Assembly (NCBI GenBank): GCA_032988165.1
Contig: JANTQF010000003.1
Coordinates: 186,001-250,000 of the forward strand
From: Emmonsiellopsis sp. PD_33
Lineage: Eukaryota > Ascomycota > Eurotiomycetes > Onygenales > Ajellomycetaceae
DNA: 64,000 nt
Direction of reading: 5' to 3'
Below the pieces are notes generated by a model. It saw nothing but the letters and a program-made list of their open reading frames with translations. It was not told the DNA's origin and searched no databases. The position numbers and the translations under genes were made by a program. Of this stretch, positions 52,462 through 64,000 are shown in pieces; positions within the stretch are counted from its first letter, which is position 1, and each line of letters opens with the position of its first letter.

Positions 52462-55400
52462 TCAGTCAAGGAAACATAGAACCTCTGGATACACCTCATT
52501 CATTGTCTTACCATCCCCATCCTCATTAAGTAGAATAGTGAGCCCACTGACATCTGTAGTTCAAGAGAGTGCAACATATAACTGGCTATATGAGAAAACA
52601 GGGTTCATAAGATCCACACCAACAGTAGAGAGAGACTGCTCCTGAGACTTGTTGATAGTCATGGCAAAACACAGCTGGACTAGAAACTGACAGCAGGTCA
52701 TGCCAAGCAGGCACTCCTTAGGGTTAGCATGCAGATCAATCTGTGGCAGTACATGGATGGAACCCTTATATATGCTGGTTATGATCCTGACCTCCAGCAG
52801 GTAGTGCATCATCCACTTAATGACCATCCACATGCTATTACATAGGCCCTCAGACAGCCAGAGGTTACATAGTAGCATGACAGGCATACTAACCTTCAGC
52901 TGCAATATAGACAGCAGCAGGGCCAAACAGTTGATTGCAGCTAGGTACTCATGGGTGTACTCCTCCCTGCTGTCCATAACATCGTCCATATGGGCAAGGT
53001 CAGCCGCATAGAATGTCTGGGTGTCTCCTGACATGGCATCCATGACCTTTTGATTTATCTGGGTCACATTACTGTTATGTACAGTCAGGATGGCACAGTC
53101 TTCAAAATAATCAGGGTGGAACACAGCAGTAGAGAGCTCAGCAGTAGGAAATACTCTATCACAAAGGCCACCCAGGTCAGCAGCCCAGCAGATATAGGGT
53201 AGGAGCTCTATAGAATCAATGCAATCTGGATTGTATGACATCTGCCCCAGCTACCATGCAAACATTGCATTATCACTGTCACCCTGCAGCCTCATATTCA
53301 CTGTCAAACACAGCACCTTGAGCTGCCACCAGATGAGAGATTGCTGCAGGCAGGCCATAACAACCTGAGAACAGCTGCCTCACTGTATAACAGGCAGTGT
53401 CTGGGCAAAATCACCACTAAAGACAAAAGAAACACCCCCAAATAGCCAGTCATCCAAATGTAAATTCCTGAGTAGCCTATCAACCACCTCCATATAGTAT
53501 CAATGCTGCATGGGGGCCTCATCCTAGATGACCAAGTCAACATGCTATAAAAGACATCCCAGCTCACTGCAGGCCATTACTCTGAACATGAAAGCTGAAT
53601 CCAATTCAATTGGAATAGCAAAATGTGAGTAAGTAGTTCTACCACACAGCAGTAGAACAGCAGCAATGCCAGAAGATGTAACACAGAGGACAGTTTTATC
53701 ACTCACATGCAGTCAGCTATAGAGGGCCTTGTAGAAGAACATTTTGCCAGTGCTGCCTAGACCCTGTATGAAGTAGTATGAGAGCTGTTGAGTTATCTCA
53801 TGCAGGATGATATTATATGCTTTTAACTGCTCAGAGTTCAACTGACCCTGCAGGGTATCTACAGTAGCTATCTCCTCAATAATGTCATAGTTCTGCTTCT
53901 CATACAGTAGTTAGTTACTGATGAGATTGTCCCATATGGGACTACAGGCAGGCAGGTTGAAATCTGCAAGAGACTTACCAAATTTACCCAGCAGCTACTA
54001 GAGGAGGCACAGGCTGTAGTCATAGAGCAGCTCAGTGTCAGAGATGTCAGTATGAACTGGAGGATCCATCTGTTGCAGTCAATGAGGGAGATTGTCACAG
54101 AAAGCATGTCAGAAATGTAGCCAGAGCACAGGCAGGTTAGAGATGTCACTATAAACCAATGCAGTGGCAAATAACATCTGCATCCAGTGGGCAGTTGTGA
54201 ATGTGACAGTAGATTCAAATGTAAGATTCCACTCATTGTCATCATCTAGGAGACCCAGGGCCAAACATGCTACACAGAATGTAGGATGGCATACACCATG
54301 CACTGTTCTAAGTGCCTTAAAGCTGCACAGACCCCTCACAATGGTGAGAAGCAGTTGCAAGAAGAACACCTCACTGTTATATGGACTGAAGTGCAGCAGA
54401 TAGTTAATAGACCTACCCTTGATCCATTCCTTCCACTGCTTGTTATAGCTATTCCAAATGAAATGACAGGGCATCTCTGAATACAGGTACTAGGCCTCTG
54501 GGTTCAAATGGTTGTACTCAAAGAACACTATGAATTTTGAACAGCTGTTACCCATACACCAGGTAACCTCCTCACAGTTGTCCCATTCAGCCTCAGTGAA
54601 GTAGACCATCTGTTGGTCAGGCAGGTAGATAGGCAACATCTCTATGAATAGGAACTTCTGGTGCATGCAGAGGGCCAGTATCCACTAGATGGCCTCTGTC
54701 AGGCTGATATAACACCCATGCAGGCACAGGTCCATCTTATCATTGCACCCAACAATACATAGTGTTGTACAGTCCAGACCTTTATATATATATTTGTTTA
54801 TATACTTAACAGCTTCCACAGTAGCACAAACCTCTACGTTGATGTGGGCCTTGTACATACATAGGAGGTAGGGGTTGTATGGAACCACCCATCAGTTGTT
54901 GATTGTGACCTCCCTGCCATTAACCCAACATTTAAAGGCCATAGATGGATCATCCTGCCATCTGTACAGAGAGTAGCCATCCTCTTCAATGACCATGGCA
55001 TCTCAGAAGGCCTTTGGGAACTATTTGGTGCACTTACTGTCATCCTTGCAGGGGCTCCTTGAATCAGGTAGATCACACAGTTCATGGATCATATGCTTGC
55101 AGACCAACTCACTCAAACTGCCAGTGTCCTCAGCAGGGCTTAACAGCTCAGTGGATATAACCTCATTGATTGTATCTGGCCACATGAACTGTTCATTGTC
55201 CTCAAGCCAGACTAACAGGTGCATGTGAGGCAGGCCATGTTTCTGGTATTCAATCATCCACACCCTAGCCAGTATAGGGCCAAAGAGATGTCCATTCTTA
55301 AGCACACATAGGAAATGGATGATCTTCATGACAAACACCCACACAACCAAATCTAGACAGTCCACTGCAGCCTGCCCAGGCAGTAGCTCACAGGTTATCT

Positions 55401-57251
55401 CCTCCCAGCCAGGGTTAGCAGTGAATGTGATGAAGAGACTGGAGCAGCCATAGTTAGTGATAATTGCCATGAAGTCCTAGAATAGCTTATACATGAAACA
55501 TTCACTCCCCATATGTGATGCAGGCAGTATAACTCAGTGGCCAAGGTGCTCACAATCTGTATTGCCAGCCTGTATGGTGTCACACAGGCCATTGTACTGA
55601 TCCACATGGATTTCCATTTGATGGGTATAGACCCAGTTGAGCCATTGTTCATCAATATTAGCATAGGCATCAACTAAATACTGCTGGAAAAGACGTCCAG
55701 CCTGAAAGAGTAGACTGTCAACCCCATCCCATTGGAAGAGATTATATGCATGCCAGTCATGCAGGGTCAGACTATTATCATTGCAGCTGTCAGTGTCATC
55801 TGCAGTACCATTCAGTTCATCATCATCTGCCTCCTATGCAGCATTAACAGCCATCATCCAGAGCATGTCAACATGCCACCCCTGTTCACCCCATGGGAAA
55901 AGCAAAACATAGTGCAAAGGGAGATATAATGGACTGTGGGCATCAATGCAGGTTAGTTCTAGGCCAGCATCCAGCCACCACAGCATCAAATGAATGATGT
56001 GAGGGTGAATACAGGCACCAGTGGAGATGTTCTGTATGATAACAGCAACCTTCAACACAATCAGAAGGTTCTTATGGTGACAGTCATTGCCAGCCTCCAG
56101 CTGCACTACAGGGTTTATACCCACCCATGCAGTGGGGTTACCCCATAGGATCTCCCAGGCAGACCGGTAGAGGCAAATAAAAGGGTTAACCTTATTTAAA
56201 TTTAATGAGCAGTTAGCAATAGACTCAGCAGGGGTATAAACAGCTTTAAAAAACAAAAACCAACTATAAGTAATGCATTATGGATATGATTAAACACCTC
56301 AGGATGTATAGCAGAGTCTGCACCATTTACAAACCCTGCACTGAACTGTGGGTCATAGATTCAGTTCTGTGCAAAACATGTATTCATCTTGGCCTCCAGC
56401 TCTAACAGCCCCTGTAGGTGGCAGAGCTTACCCTGTATCTGAAAAGGGATAGGGCCACCTGCAGGCAGGTGATCAAGTCATGGGTCCCATTTGCATTTGA
56501 TGGACATGAAGGCTAGGGTGGAATTGTAGTTGCATATATGTGTCTGAAAGTGCCTGGCCTCAGGGGTATCACCATAGAACAACTCACATAGCTCCTGTGG
56601 CAGCTCTCTAGCAGGGGGTAATTTGACCTTACCCCTTGCACAGTAGGAGGAGAACACAGGGATAGCCTTTGATGAACTGCTCACATGTTCCTCCATCTAA
56701 TGCTTGGCACTACAGGAGGAGCAGCAGACATCCATGTGACTAAATTCCAGAGGCTGACAGTTACATGTATTGGAACAAAAGGCCTGCAGAAGGTGACAGC
56801 AGGCACAGGTAGGCTATTGAGGTTGTTAGGGGGGTTCAGGAAGGGGACCAGAGGTGGGTATATGTGCCAGAGCCACAGTTTCAGGGATATGTTCAGGGGG
56901 GTTAGCCTCTGCCACAGCAGCCAAGCATCTGCATTTTGCCTCATGGGCACACTCACAGTTGAGCAGCCAGCAGTCTGCACAGTTTTTAAATACATACTGG
57001 CCAGAGCAGAACTCATGTGACAGGCAGTCTTGACAGCACATATCACATTGTGAAACATTAACAGGCAGCAAATTGAGCACAGAGGCACTAACATCATGCA
57101 ATGGCAGGCAGTCCTGCACTGAATGAGACTGGGGTTAGCAGCAGTGATGTTCACATGTGCAGCATCCCAAGCATGTGGAGTATAATGTGCCATTTGGGTG
57201 ACAGAAGGCCTCAGATGGGTGAGAAAGCAAGCAGGTAGTACAATGTGGCAT
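52462..57251 (-). pseudogene. Dead Helitron Rep-helicase gene (HUH endonuclease plus Pif1 helicase)
   Basis: Reading the minus strand from ATG at 57251: N-terminal Cys/His zinc-finger part (MPHCTTCLLSHPSEAFCHPN), the conserved ARHFQTHICNYNSTLAFMS, then Rep motifs: SLFITFTANPGWEEI, the HUH-type histidines in HGLPHMHLLVWL (near 55225) and the tyrosine box YINKYIYKG (near 54800). Then Pif1 helicase: damaged Walker A LGSTGKMFF, DEAPM, SFVFSGDFAQTLPV, SYSQLYVALS, and an end at TTDVSGLTILLNEDGDGKTM before a TGA at 52462-52464. Stops are scattered and several equal CGA-to-TGA; Arg-to-His changes at former CG sites are common (QKHGLPHMH for the usual QKRGLPHAH). Helitrons transpose as rolling circles. 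Element termini (5' TC, 3' CTRR hairpin) were not located. Confidence 0.88.
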
Positions 57252-57307
57252 AATTGAATGTAAAATGAATGTAAAGTAGTCTATAATGACAGTAGAGAGA
57301 GGTGTTT

Positions 57308-57321
57308 GGGGGGGGGGGGGG
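57308..57321. repeat. Poly-G run (14 bases)
   Basis: Homopolymer upstream of the Helitron coding start; a likely site of assembly or length error. Confidence 0.85.
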
Positions 57322-57439
57322 AAGGCACAGAAGGGGAAAAGGGGGAGCTGCAGAGCTGTAGAAGTAAATATCAGTGTGGGTAAACTATAACCCAGAGCTG
57401 TGTGTGGCCTGTAGATTTTGATGGGGTGCACATGAGGTC

Positions 57440-57935
57440 ATATTACTGCATTTTCTGCTTCTTATTCACCCATTTTTCTATAATTAAAGAGAGAGATAGT
57501 TCTGATGCTTCATTACTCATAAAGGCTTAGTAATAGCAAACTAAGATCTGTAGAAATTACTATATAACTAGATATTATCAGGAAAATCTTTCACTAATAC
57601 TATCTTTAAGTAGGTTGCATGAATGTGAACAGCCCTGTCTTCCCCTTTTAATATTTAATATATCTTATAGATCTATATAAATTGTTCCTTCTACTTATAA
57701 TTCTTTTAATCCTCTTTCTTTTCTATTCTATTTACTATCTATATTACTCTTTAGTCAATCTTCTATCTCCTCTCAATTCATATTTACAGCTCTATTATAT
57801 ATAGCTTCTTTATAAACCACATTCATGATATTATTATTATCTTTAACCTCTTGCAGCCCTGCTGATCCATTTATTAACTGGCTTATTCTAAGAGTTAGTA
57901 GTTTCCTGATATTCTATTAAACTTCTTAGTCTAAA
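57440..57935. other. AT-rich spacer between two Helitron-type remnants
   Basis: Sharp drop in GC at about 57,440. No coding remnant recognised. The 5' ends of the two divergent Helitron-type genes should lie here. Confidence 0.4.
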
Positions 57936-59035
57936 ATGTCTCTATCTGTTGATACTGTAGATATAGAAGCCCTTGAAACTATCTAACAATACAACTATTT
58001 ACAGGCAAGTATTACTTAAGATCTACTAATAAACCTTTAAAATCCCATGTTTCTTGATGATCTAGCCCTTAACTCTACTAATTAGTAGTGTATCAAGGCT
58101 TTCCACTTGGCTCTTAAAGAACTCAAAATAGAGTTTTATAGTTACTATAAAACCTGATGATTTCATCTTTACTTTAATGAGGACTATGTCTATCAATAGT
58201 GTGTATGTATTGACTCCTATAAAATGCCTGAAGATTTATATATATTTTCAAAGGAAAACAATCTTAACCCTGAAGATGTTAATGCAGAGCTGCCAGCTCT
58301 AACACAGATTAAAAAGATGTTGATCTTTTAAGTTTATATCTTAGTTAAGATTAGATAGATTCATAAGCATCAGTTTAAGTATAAGGATTATATTATGAGT
58401 TTTTTATAGAATATAGAATGTGTTTATAATATCCTTCTCATCCTACTCAGAAATTTTAAGATCATCATTCTTAGATCATTAAATTTAAATGATGATCCTC
58501 AGCTTCAATATCAGTTTAAATAGGACTTTACAGTTCATAAAGATATTATTATAAAGTGGTTAATTTACTTGCATAAGAACTATCCAGGCTATAAAGATAT
58601 TATCATTAATGAAGTAGCATGAAATTAACTACCTAAAAATAATAATGTCTCTGATTGAATCCTCTTCTATGAACTTGATGAGTATGAACTTACTAAAGAC
58701 ATTAAATTTAGCTCTAAAGAAGATGAATTAATAGATCCTAATAATCTTAATATACTATTAAAATACTCTGTAGTACTAGATCTTTTAGTTTCCTACTCTG
58801 AAATTAAATAACTTAGATATAAACTTGACCTTTCTGAGCATTCTGACCATCTGACACTTCCTGTAGCCTAAAATATACTCTTAAGTAAATTTAATAGTAA
58901 TTAATCTCTATTTTCATGGGCATTTCCCATTCTCTTTCTAAAGAGTAAGGTAGACATTGGCAAAATCTTTTTGCTGCATGTAGAGCACATGGTAGCACAA
59001 GCATGCTTATATAATTTTAGCAGGCACAGTAATTT
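57936..59035 (+). pseudogene. 5' fragment of a second Helitron-type helicase gene (DUF6570-like region)
   Basis: Plus-strand translation, with stops, gives MSLSVDTVDIEALETI, then LDDLALNSTN, CIKAFHLALKELKIEFY, LYIFSKENNLNPEDV, LPALTQIKKMLIF, a helical region, NYPGYKDIIINEVA, then SEHSDHLTLPVA and LFSWAFPILFLKSKVD. This series is the N-terminal region of fungal Pif1/Helitron-like helicases (ALTQIEEMLIA ... HLTLP ... LSWAFPTLFP). It stops near 59,035, before any Rep or helicase motif, where the 81-bp repeats begin. It is not a copy of the minus-strand Helitron, whose N-terminus differs. Family call is from memory of the motif order. Confidence 0.6.
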
Positions 59036-59189
59036 ATTATATAGTCCCACTTGAAGTATGTAGAAGTCACTGTATGCAGCTGGTCTCTTACATGTGCCTG
59101 CAGTATAATAATAATACTAATAGTATTAACAGTGTAAATATTCTTAATTATATTAATATTAGTGGAGGTGTTGTTGCTGCTAATAGCAT

Positions 59190-59775
59190 TAACTATGCTA
59201 AGATTTATAGAGGTATCTTCATAGCTACTTATATTAGCTACACTAACATTAAGTGATGTGTCCCTACTATCATTCACATCAATTTTAGTAGAGATATTTC
59301 TATTACCACTCATGTTGATCATACTAATATTAGCTAGTATGTTCCTGCCCCTATTCATATTAATATTATTAGAGATATCCTCATTACCACTCACATCAGC
59401 TACATTAATATTAGCTGGTGTGCTCCTGCCCCTATCTACATTAATATTATTAGAGATATCCTTATTGCCACTCATGTTAGCTATATTAATGTTGGCTAAT
59501 GTGCCCCTGCCCTTATTTATATTAATATTATCAGAGGTGTCTCTATTGCCACTTATGTCAGCTGCACTAATATTAGCCAGTGTACTTCTACCTCTATTTA
59601 TATTAATGTTGTTGGAGGTGTCTCTATTATCACTTACATTAATCATATTAATATTGGCTGATATGCTCCTGCTCTCATTTATATTAATATTATTAGAGGT
59701 ATTTCTATTATTACTTATATCAGCTACACTAATATTAATTAGTATGTTTCTACTCTTATCTGCATTAATATTAGT
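59190..59775. repeat. 81-bp minisatellite, about 7 copies, open on both strands
   Basis: The marker AGAGATATC/AGAGGTGTC recurs at 59209, 59290, 59371, 59452, 59533, 59614 and 59695, exactly 81 bases apart. 81 is a multiple of three, so both strands can translate through: minus 59017-59646 gives a 27-residue repeat (NRDTSNNININRGRSTLANI type), plus 59258-59860 gives a Leu/Ile-rich repeat. Units differ mainly by transitions. No start or splice context supports either protein, and the array lies in dead-transposon DNA. Confidence 0.9.
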
Positions 59776-59869
59776 AACAGCATCAGCAGTACTCTATACT
59801 CTATTATTAATAATATTATCTTCACTAATACTGTCATTTATCACATGTTGGTTACATTGATTATTATTA

Positions 59870-60807
59870 TTAGGTAATTCAGTAAAAGTACTATTTATTT
59901 ATAATGTATAGAAACTATAAAAAGCAAAAAATAAAATCAAGATATATTAATAATTATTGAATGAATAGTGCTAAATGTTGTTTGAAATAGGTAGTTATAA
60001 TGATAAAGGGGAGAAATAGAAGAAAAAGCAAGAAAATTAAGAGTATAAGTATTAAGTATAAATAAGAGTTATAAAGAAGCTATTAATAAATAATATCACA
60101 ATCTTACTGAGAGAAATATTAGGGGAAGAGACCTCTCAGTAATAAGTATATACTGCAGTAAAAGATGATTTCACATGATAAAAATAACTAAATATTAAAA
60201 AACTATAGTAATCTATATTTCTTTCATTTTGAGTGCTAATGGAGTTATCAGCAGAGTATTAGCAATTATAGAGGCAGACTCTAAGTTATAGACAGCTAGT
60301 CTGCAAAAGAATTAATATGCTATTATCTCAGAAGTAGAGTTAGATCTCAAGCAAATAAGAAAAAGTATGAAGAATCTATAAAGATATATTAATTACTCTG
60401 CACCTTTCTATTTATTATCTATTAGCTTAGATAAATCAAGATCTTCTACTATATCAATATTTAAATCAGTAATGATTTTATTTACTGTAGTATCCCCATC
60501 ATTCTTCTGGAATTCAGAAAGATTTCAAACTCATTTTTAAATAATATATTCTAATATATCTCTTTACTTCTCACACATTTTCCCCTATATGGCTGTTAAA
60601 TCCTTGAATTTTCCTAATTATAAATGTTAGTAATAAAGATTTAATCCCATATAATCATAAAGTCTAATTCTTATAAAAGGCTAAAGCTCCATCAAATTTT
60701 AATTCTATATCTTCAAACTGATTAATATGATTTACTACCCAATAAATAGTCCTATTCAACAAACATCTTTTTCATCCTTCAACCTTCTATCTTCAACTAC
60801 CCCCAGC
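59870..60807. other. AT-rich decayed DNA
   Basis: No coding remnant recognised. It probably contains the 5' end of the pogo-type element; I could not find inverted termini. Confidence 0.4.
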
Positions 60808-62758
60808 ATGAGCTATGAAGCTTCAATTCAGGCCATGATTAGTGATTTAGAATTACAAGAGATGCCAAATTTCTTCTATACCACTAAAAAACATGCTGTC
60901 AATTGAATAACACTGATGTACTACTATAGAGGTGAGTAGAAGTCAAAAAAGGAAGCTGCCTTTTCAGTATGGTAAAACCTCAGAGATTCTGAAGAAAATC
61001 ATCTCATAATCTATATAAATTGACTTGTAGACTGTAGTTTCCCTGTTACATCACATATTCTTGAAAATCTCATTCTTGAGAGCACTCACTAGAGCTCTAT
61101 AGGTAAGAACTGGGTGGCACAGTTCTGCAACTAACATAGAGATGAGATCAAGTCACTATATCTATAAAATATTAACTAAAAATGGAAGATTGCAGATAAT
61201 TCAGTATACTTTAGTTATTTCTTCATGCTTGTATTGATTTTTTACTTATATCTATCTATTCATTGATTTCATGGAATTATACTGATTCATGGTCAGGTAG
61301 CTGTAGCAGACTATCAATAAATATCAGATTCTCCCTCAAAACACATATAATTTTGATGAAAAAGAATTCATTCTTAGCCTCATATAAATAATCAAGTAAA
61401 TCATCTCTATCAAATCTCTGAAATCAGAACAGATAATTAGTGCCAGTCAGAATAAGAGCTGCAAGTTCATATCTCTACTTGCAGCAATCTATACTGATGG
61501 AACTGTAATCCCACTTGCTCTCATATATAAGGGGAAATCAAGGGATATGCAAGATATTTAACTAGAGGATTTTAATAGTAAAAAGGATCAGGCCTACTTT
61601 GCTGCTTCAGAGAATAGATGGAGCAGTGATGAATATGGGTTAAAATGATTAATAGATGTGTTTAACTGTCATATAAAGGCTAAAGCAGGCTATAGATGGT
61701 AGCTTCTTATATTAGATGGCCATTCTTCTCATATTAACATGAGATTCATTGATTATACTGAGTAGAATTGTATTTTGCTTGCAGTCCTTCCTCCCCACTC
61801 TACACACTGTTTACAACTACTAGATGTCAGAATATTTAGACCACTAGTAAAGGTCTATTCAATACAATTAAATGAGAACATTCACACTATGTTTAGCCTT
61901 ATCCATATGATGAAGTGTGATTTCTGGCATTTATTCAAAATAGTATGGGAGGAAGCTATTACACCTGTAAATATAGCTACTGGATTTACTGCTACTAGCA
62001 TTTACTCTATTAACTCTGGGTGTATCCTTAATAAGATTCAATAGTGCTCATAAATGCCTGCAGAGCTCACTCATCTGACTCCTACAACTATATGAGGGTG
62101 AAGAGGCCTTGTAAAGTGCATTGCCTGTGCATAATATTGACTTTCCTACAATACCTAATGACTTATTCATAATGAGGAGAGAATGGTGCTTGAGAGAGAG
62201 ATTCTCATTATAGAGAATCAAAATCTCTAGAATGCCCTAAACCATGAATGAAAATAATAAAAGCATGGCAATTAAATGAGGTTATTTAACTCAATTAATC
62301 CCTTCATAGCTCAGTTCTTCTTGCTGTTCAAAGTTCAAGCTGCTAGAGAGAGGAAAGCTGCTGTAGAGACTGAGAAAACTAATGAACAGGCCTGTAAGAA
62401 TAAGGCCTGCCTATAGTGGGTAATTTTGAAGGAGTAGAAGGAGATTGCCACTGCAGAGCAGAAATCTCAATATGAGTAAGCCTGTAGAGAGGCCACTCAG
62501 TGCTGTGAGGACAAAAAAGCTGTGAGAGCTACTAAATACTAGCTTGATATTGAGATATGGACCACTAAGCACCTGTAGCAGTAAAAAGAGAAGGAAGAAT
62601 ATGCTACAAAATGCCTATAAGCACACTTAAATAGGGAGGTGAGCAGCCTGCAGCTAAAACAGCCTTCAAAATATATAACTACAGCCTCAATCAACTCTCC
62701 ACATCCTATACAACCTTCCCAAAACAGTAATAATATTAATATGAATCCCCCCAAGTAA
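60808..62758 (+). pseudogene. Dead pogo/Fot1-type (Tc1-mariner) transposase gene
   Basis: From ATG at 60808: MSYEASIQAMISDLELQEMP, then a CENP-B-like DNA-binding part with PVTSHILENLILEST and IGKNWVAQF. The DDE core follows: AIYTDGTVIPLAL (first Asp region near 61,490), LLILDGHSSHINMRFIDYTE (near 61710-61765), LPPHSTHCLQLLDVRIFRPL (near 61785-61845), then FWHLFKIVWEEAITPVNIAT. A Lys/Glu-rich helical tail follows and ends at about 62758. These motifs are those of Fot1/pogo transposases. Frameshifts and many TAG/TAA/TGA codons inactivate it. Confidence 0.85.
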
Positions 62759-64000
62759 GATCTTATTACTCCTTTACTATTTCCTACTACCTCAGTCTTA
62801 AATTATTTACCTATTTCAAATCCACCTACCTCTCATTTTAGCTGCCACCTAAGGCCCAACAATCATTTTTTGGATTAATCATACAGTTTTCTATGTAATA
62901 TCCTGCATGTATTTTTAATGTTTAATTTTTAATATGAATATTTAATTGTGTTGTTAAGAAATCATCAAAAATGTACAGCTATTCACAGCAAAATTTGATG
63001 TTTATTAGATGGGGATATTCATTGAGTAGTAAATCACATTAATTGTTTATTTGAGATTCCTAATTACAAAGTACACCAAATTGACTGTGATAAAGATAGA
63101 AAGAATGGCAGTAGATTTCTATTTAAGGTACCTAAAGAACTTCTATGTGAGTAAGTTACTTACTAAGCTATACTAGCCTTAACTATAGAAAAGCTTCATA
63201 AATACCTGAAGAATATTATTGAAAAGTCATTATATACTGCATTTTAAGTTCTATAAAGTCAGTTAATAGAGATTAAGAATAATAAAAAATAGAGTTTACC
63301 TTATTCTCATTATAAATATCATCTGAGCATAAATAAAGATAATTCTTTAGAAGCTCTATTTATATCTTCTTCTGTAAATTTACTTCCTTTGAGTACCTAC
63401 TATCAAACATGCCATCAATGTATGCTTTGACTGTTGTTGTATGATAATATTGAACTGAAGTAATATATTTAAAAACCTACTAGTATTATATTAGTATTAG
63501 AGTATTAGTATGTAAGTAATATACTTAGAGGAACTATCATTTATACCTCTCAATGATTAGGCTGCTTTATTAGCTAGTTTTTAAGATTAATTATATCTCT
63601 CATTTAATTTTACTACTTAATTAACTTCTCACACTATATTCTTTATACCTTCTTTATTAACTTTAACATCTGGAGCTTCTTTTCTTCTGGTCAAGATATC
63701 CACTGTGATAGTAGGATTTTATAGCTAAAGTATAATTTTCTAGCACATAAAACTCTAATATCATCAAAAAGGATATGATTATTATCTTATAGTTTACTTC
63801 TATCTGACTTTTACTCTGATTCAGCCCATGGAAGACACCCTTTACCCTCTTTAGTCACATTATCTTTAATTATATTAGATGTGGTAAGGGGAGTTTGATA
63901 GCTGCTAGTAGGGCCTAAGAAAATCTAATCATTATGAGAACTCAAGAAAGAGCTTCTAATTGAAAGAAATAATCTTTAGCTTACTAATGTAAGATTCTAA
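62759..64000. other. AT-rich decayed DNA to the window end
   Basis: CG absent to the eye, stops in all frames. A short plus-strand run near 63,045-63,150 (EIPNYKVHQIDCDKDRKNGS) looks protein-like but matches no family I know. The island continues beyond the window. Confidence 0.4.

Noticed and set aside
59017..59646. 209-codon minus-strand frame as a real repeat protein
   Set aside because: The start is not conserved among units, there is no promoter or splice context, it lies among dead transposons, and the opposite strand is equally open. Reported as a tandem repeat instead.

Overview
The window reads as nuclear DNA of a filamentous ascomycete in the Eurotiomycetes. Genes carry several short introns (about 50-130 nt, GTRNGT...YAG), and their proteins match Aspergillus-type family layouts: CreD arrestin, Slm1-like PH protein, Scp160, Ste20/PAK, Hse1, Pan2. 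Gene-rich, CpG-containing DNA alternates with AT-rich islands of dead transposons in which CG dinucleotides are almost absent. Extreme CpG loss in repeats is a known trait of Coccidioides and related Onygenales, so I infer an onygenalean genome, most likely Coccidioides; this is inference and not proof.

Layout. 1-8,546 is gene-rich: the 3' end of an unidentified gene, creD, a possibly frameshifted small gene, an Slm1-like TORC2-effector gene and a secreted protein gene. 8,769-12,382 is a decayed DNA transposon with 17-bp inverted termini, a TTA target duplication and a Myb/SANT-domain remnant, which together fit PIF/Harbinger. 12,386-43,950 is gene-rich again: SCP160-type multi-KH protein (minus), STE20/PAK kinase (plus), HSE1 (plus), PAN2 (plus), 3-phosphoglycerate dehydrogenase (minus), an ADHFE1/HOT-type mitochondrial iron alcohol dehydrogenase (minus) divergent from glyoxalase I (plus), an intronless zinc-knuckle protein resembling retroelement ORF1 (minus) and a cytochrome P450 (minus).

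44,419-64,000 is a roughly 20-kb transposon graveyard. It holds a complete but dead Ty1/copia element (44,419-49,876, 301-bp LTRs, AATTG target duplication, half-tRNA-type primer site), a dead Helitron Rep-helicase gene (minus, 52,462-57,251) convergent with a decayed Cys-rich (DUF3716-like) gene that still shows introns, a fragment of a second Helitron-type gene (plus, 57,936-59,035), an 81-bp tandem repeat open on both strands (59,190-59,775) and a dead pogo/Fot1-type transposase gene (60,808-62,758).

Gene functions are mostly housekeeping and signalling: carbon-source and ubiquitin control of transporters (CreD), plasma-membrane TORC2 signalling (Slm1-like), ESCRT-0 sorting (Hse1), mRNA translation and deadenylation (Scp160, Pan2), Cdc42-dependent polarity (Ste20), serine synthesis and methylglyoxal detoxification. 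The P450 at the island edge is the only likely secondary-metabolism or xenobiotic gene. No tRNA, rRNA or CRISPR feature was recognised. Exon coordinates are manual: splice sites were chosen by GT/AG consensus, reading frame and family similarity.
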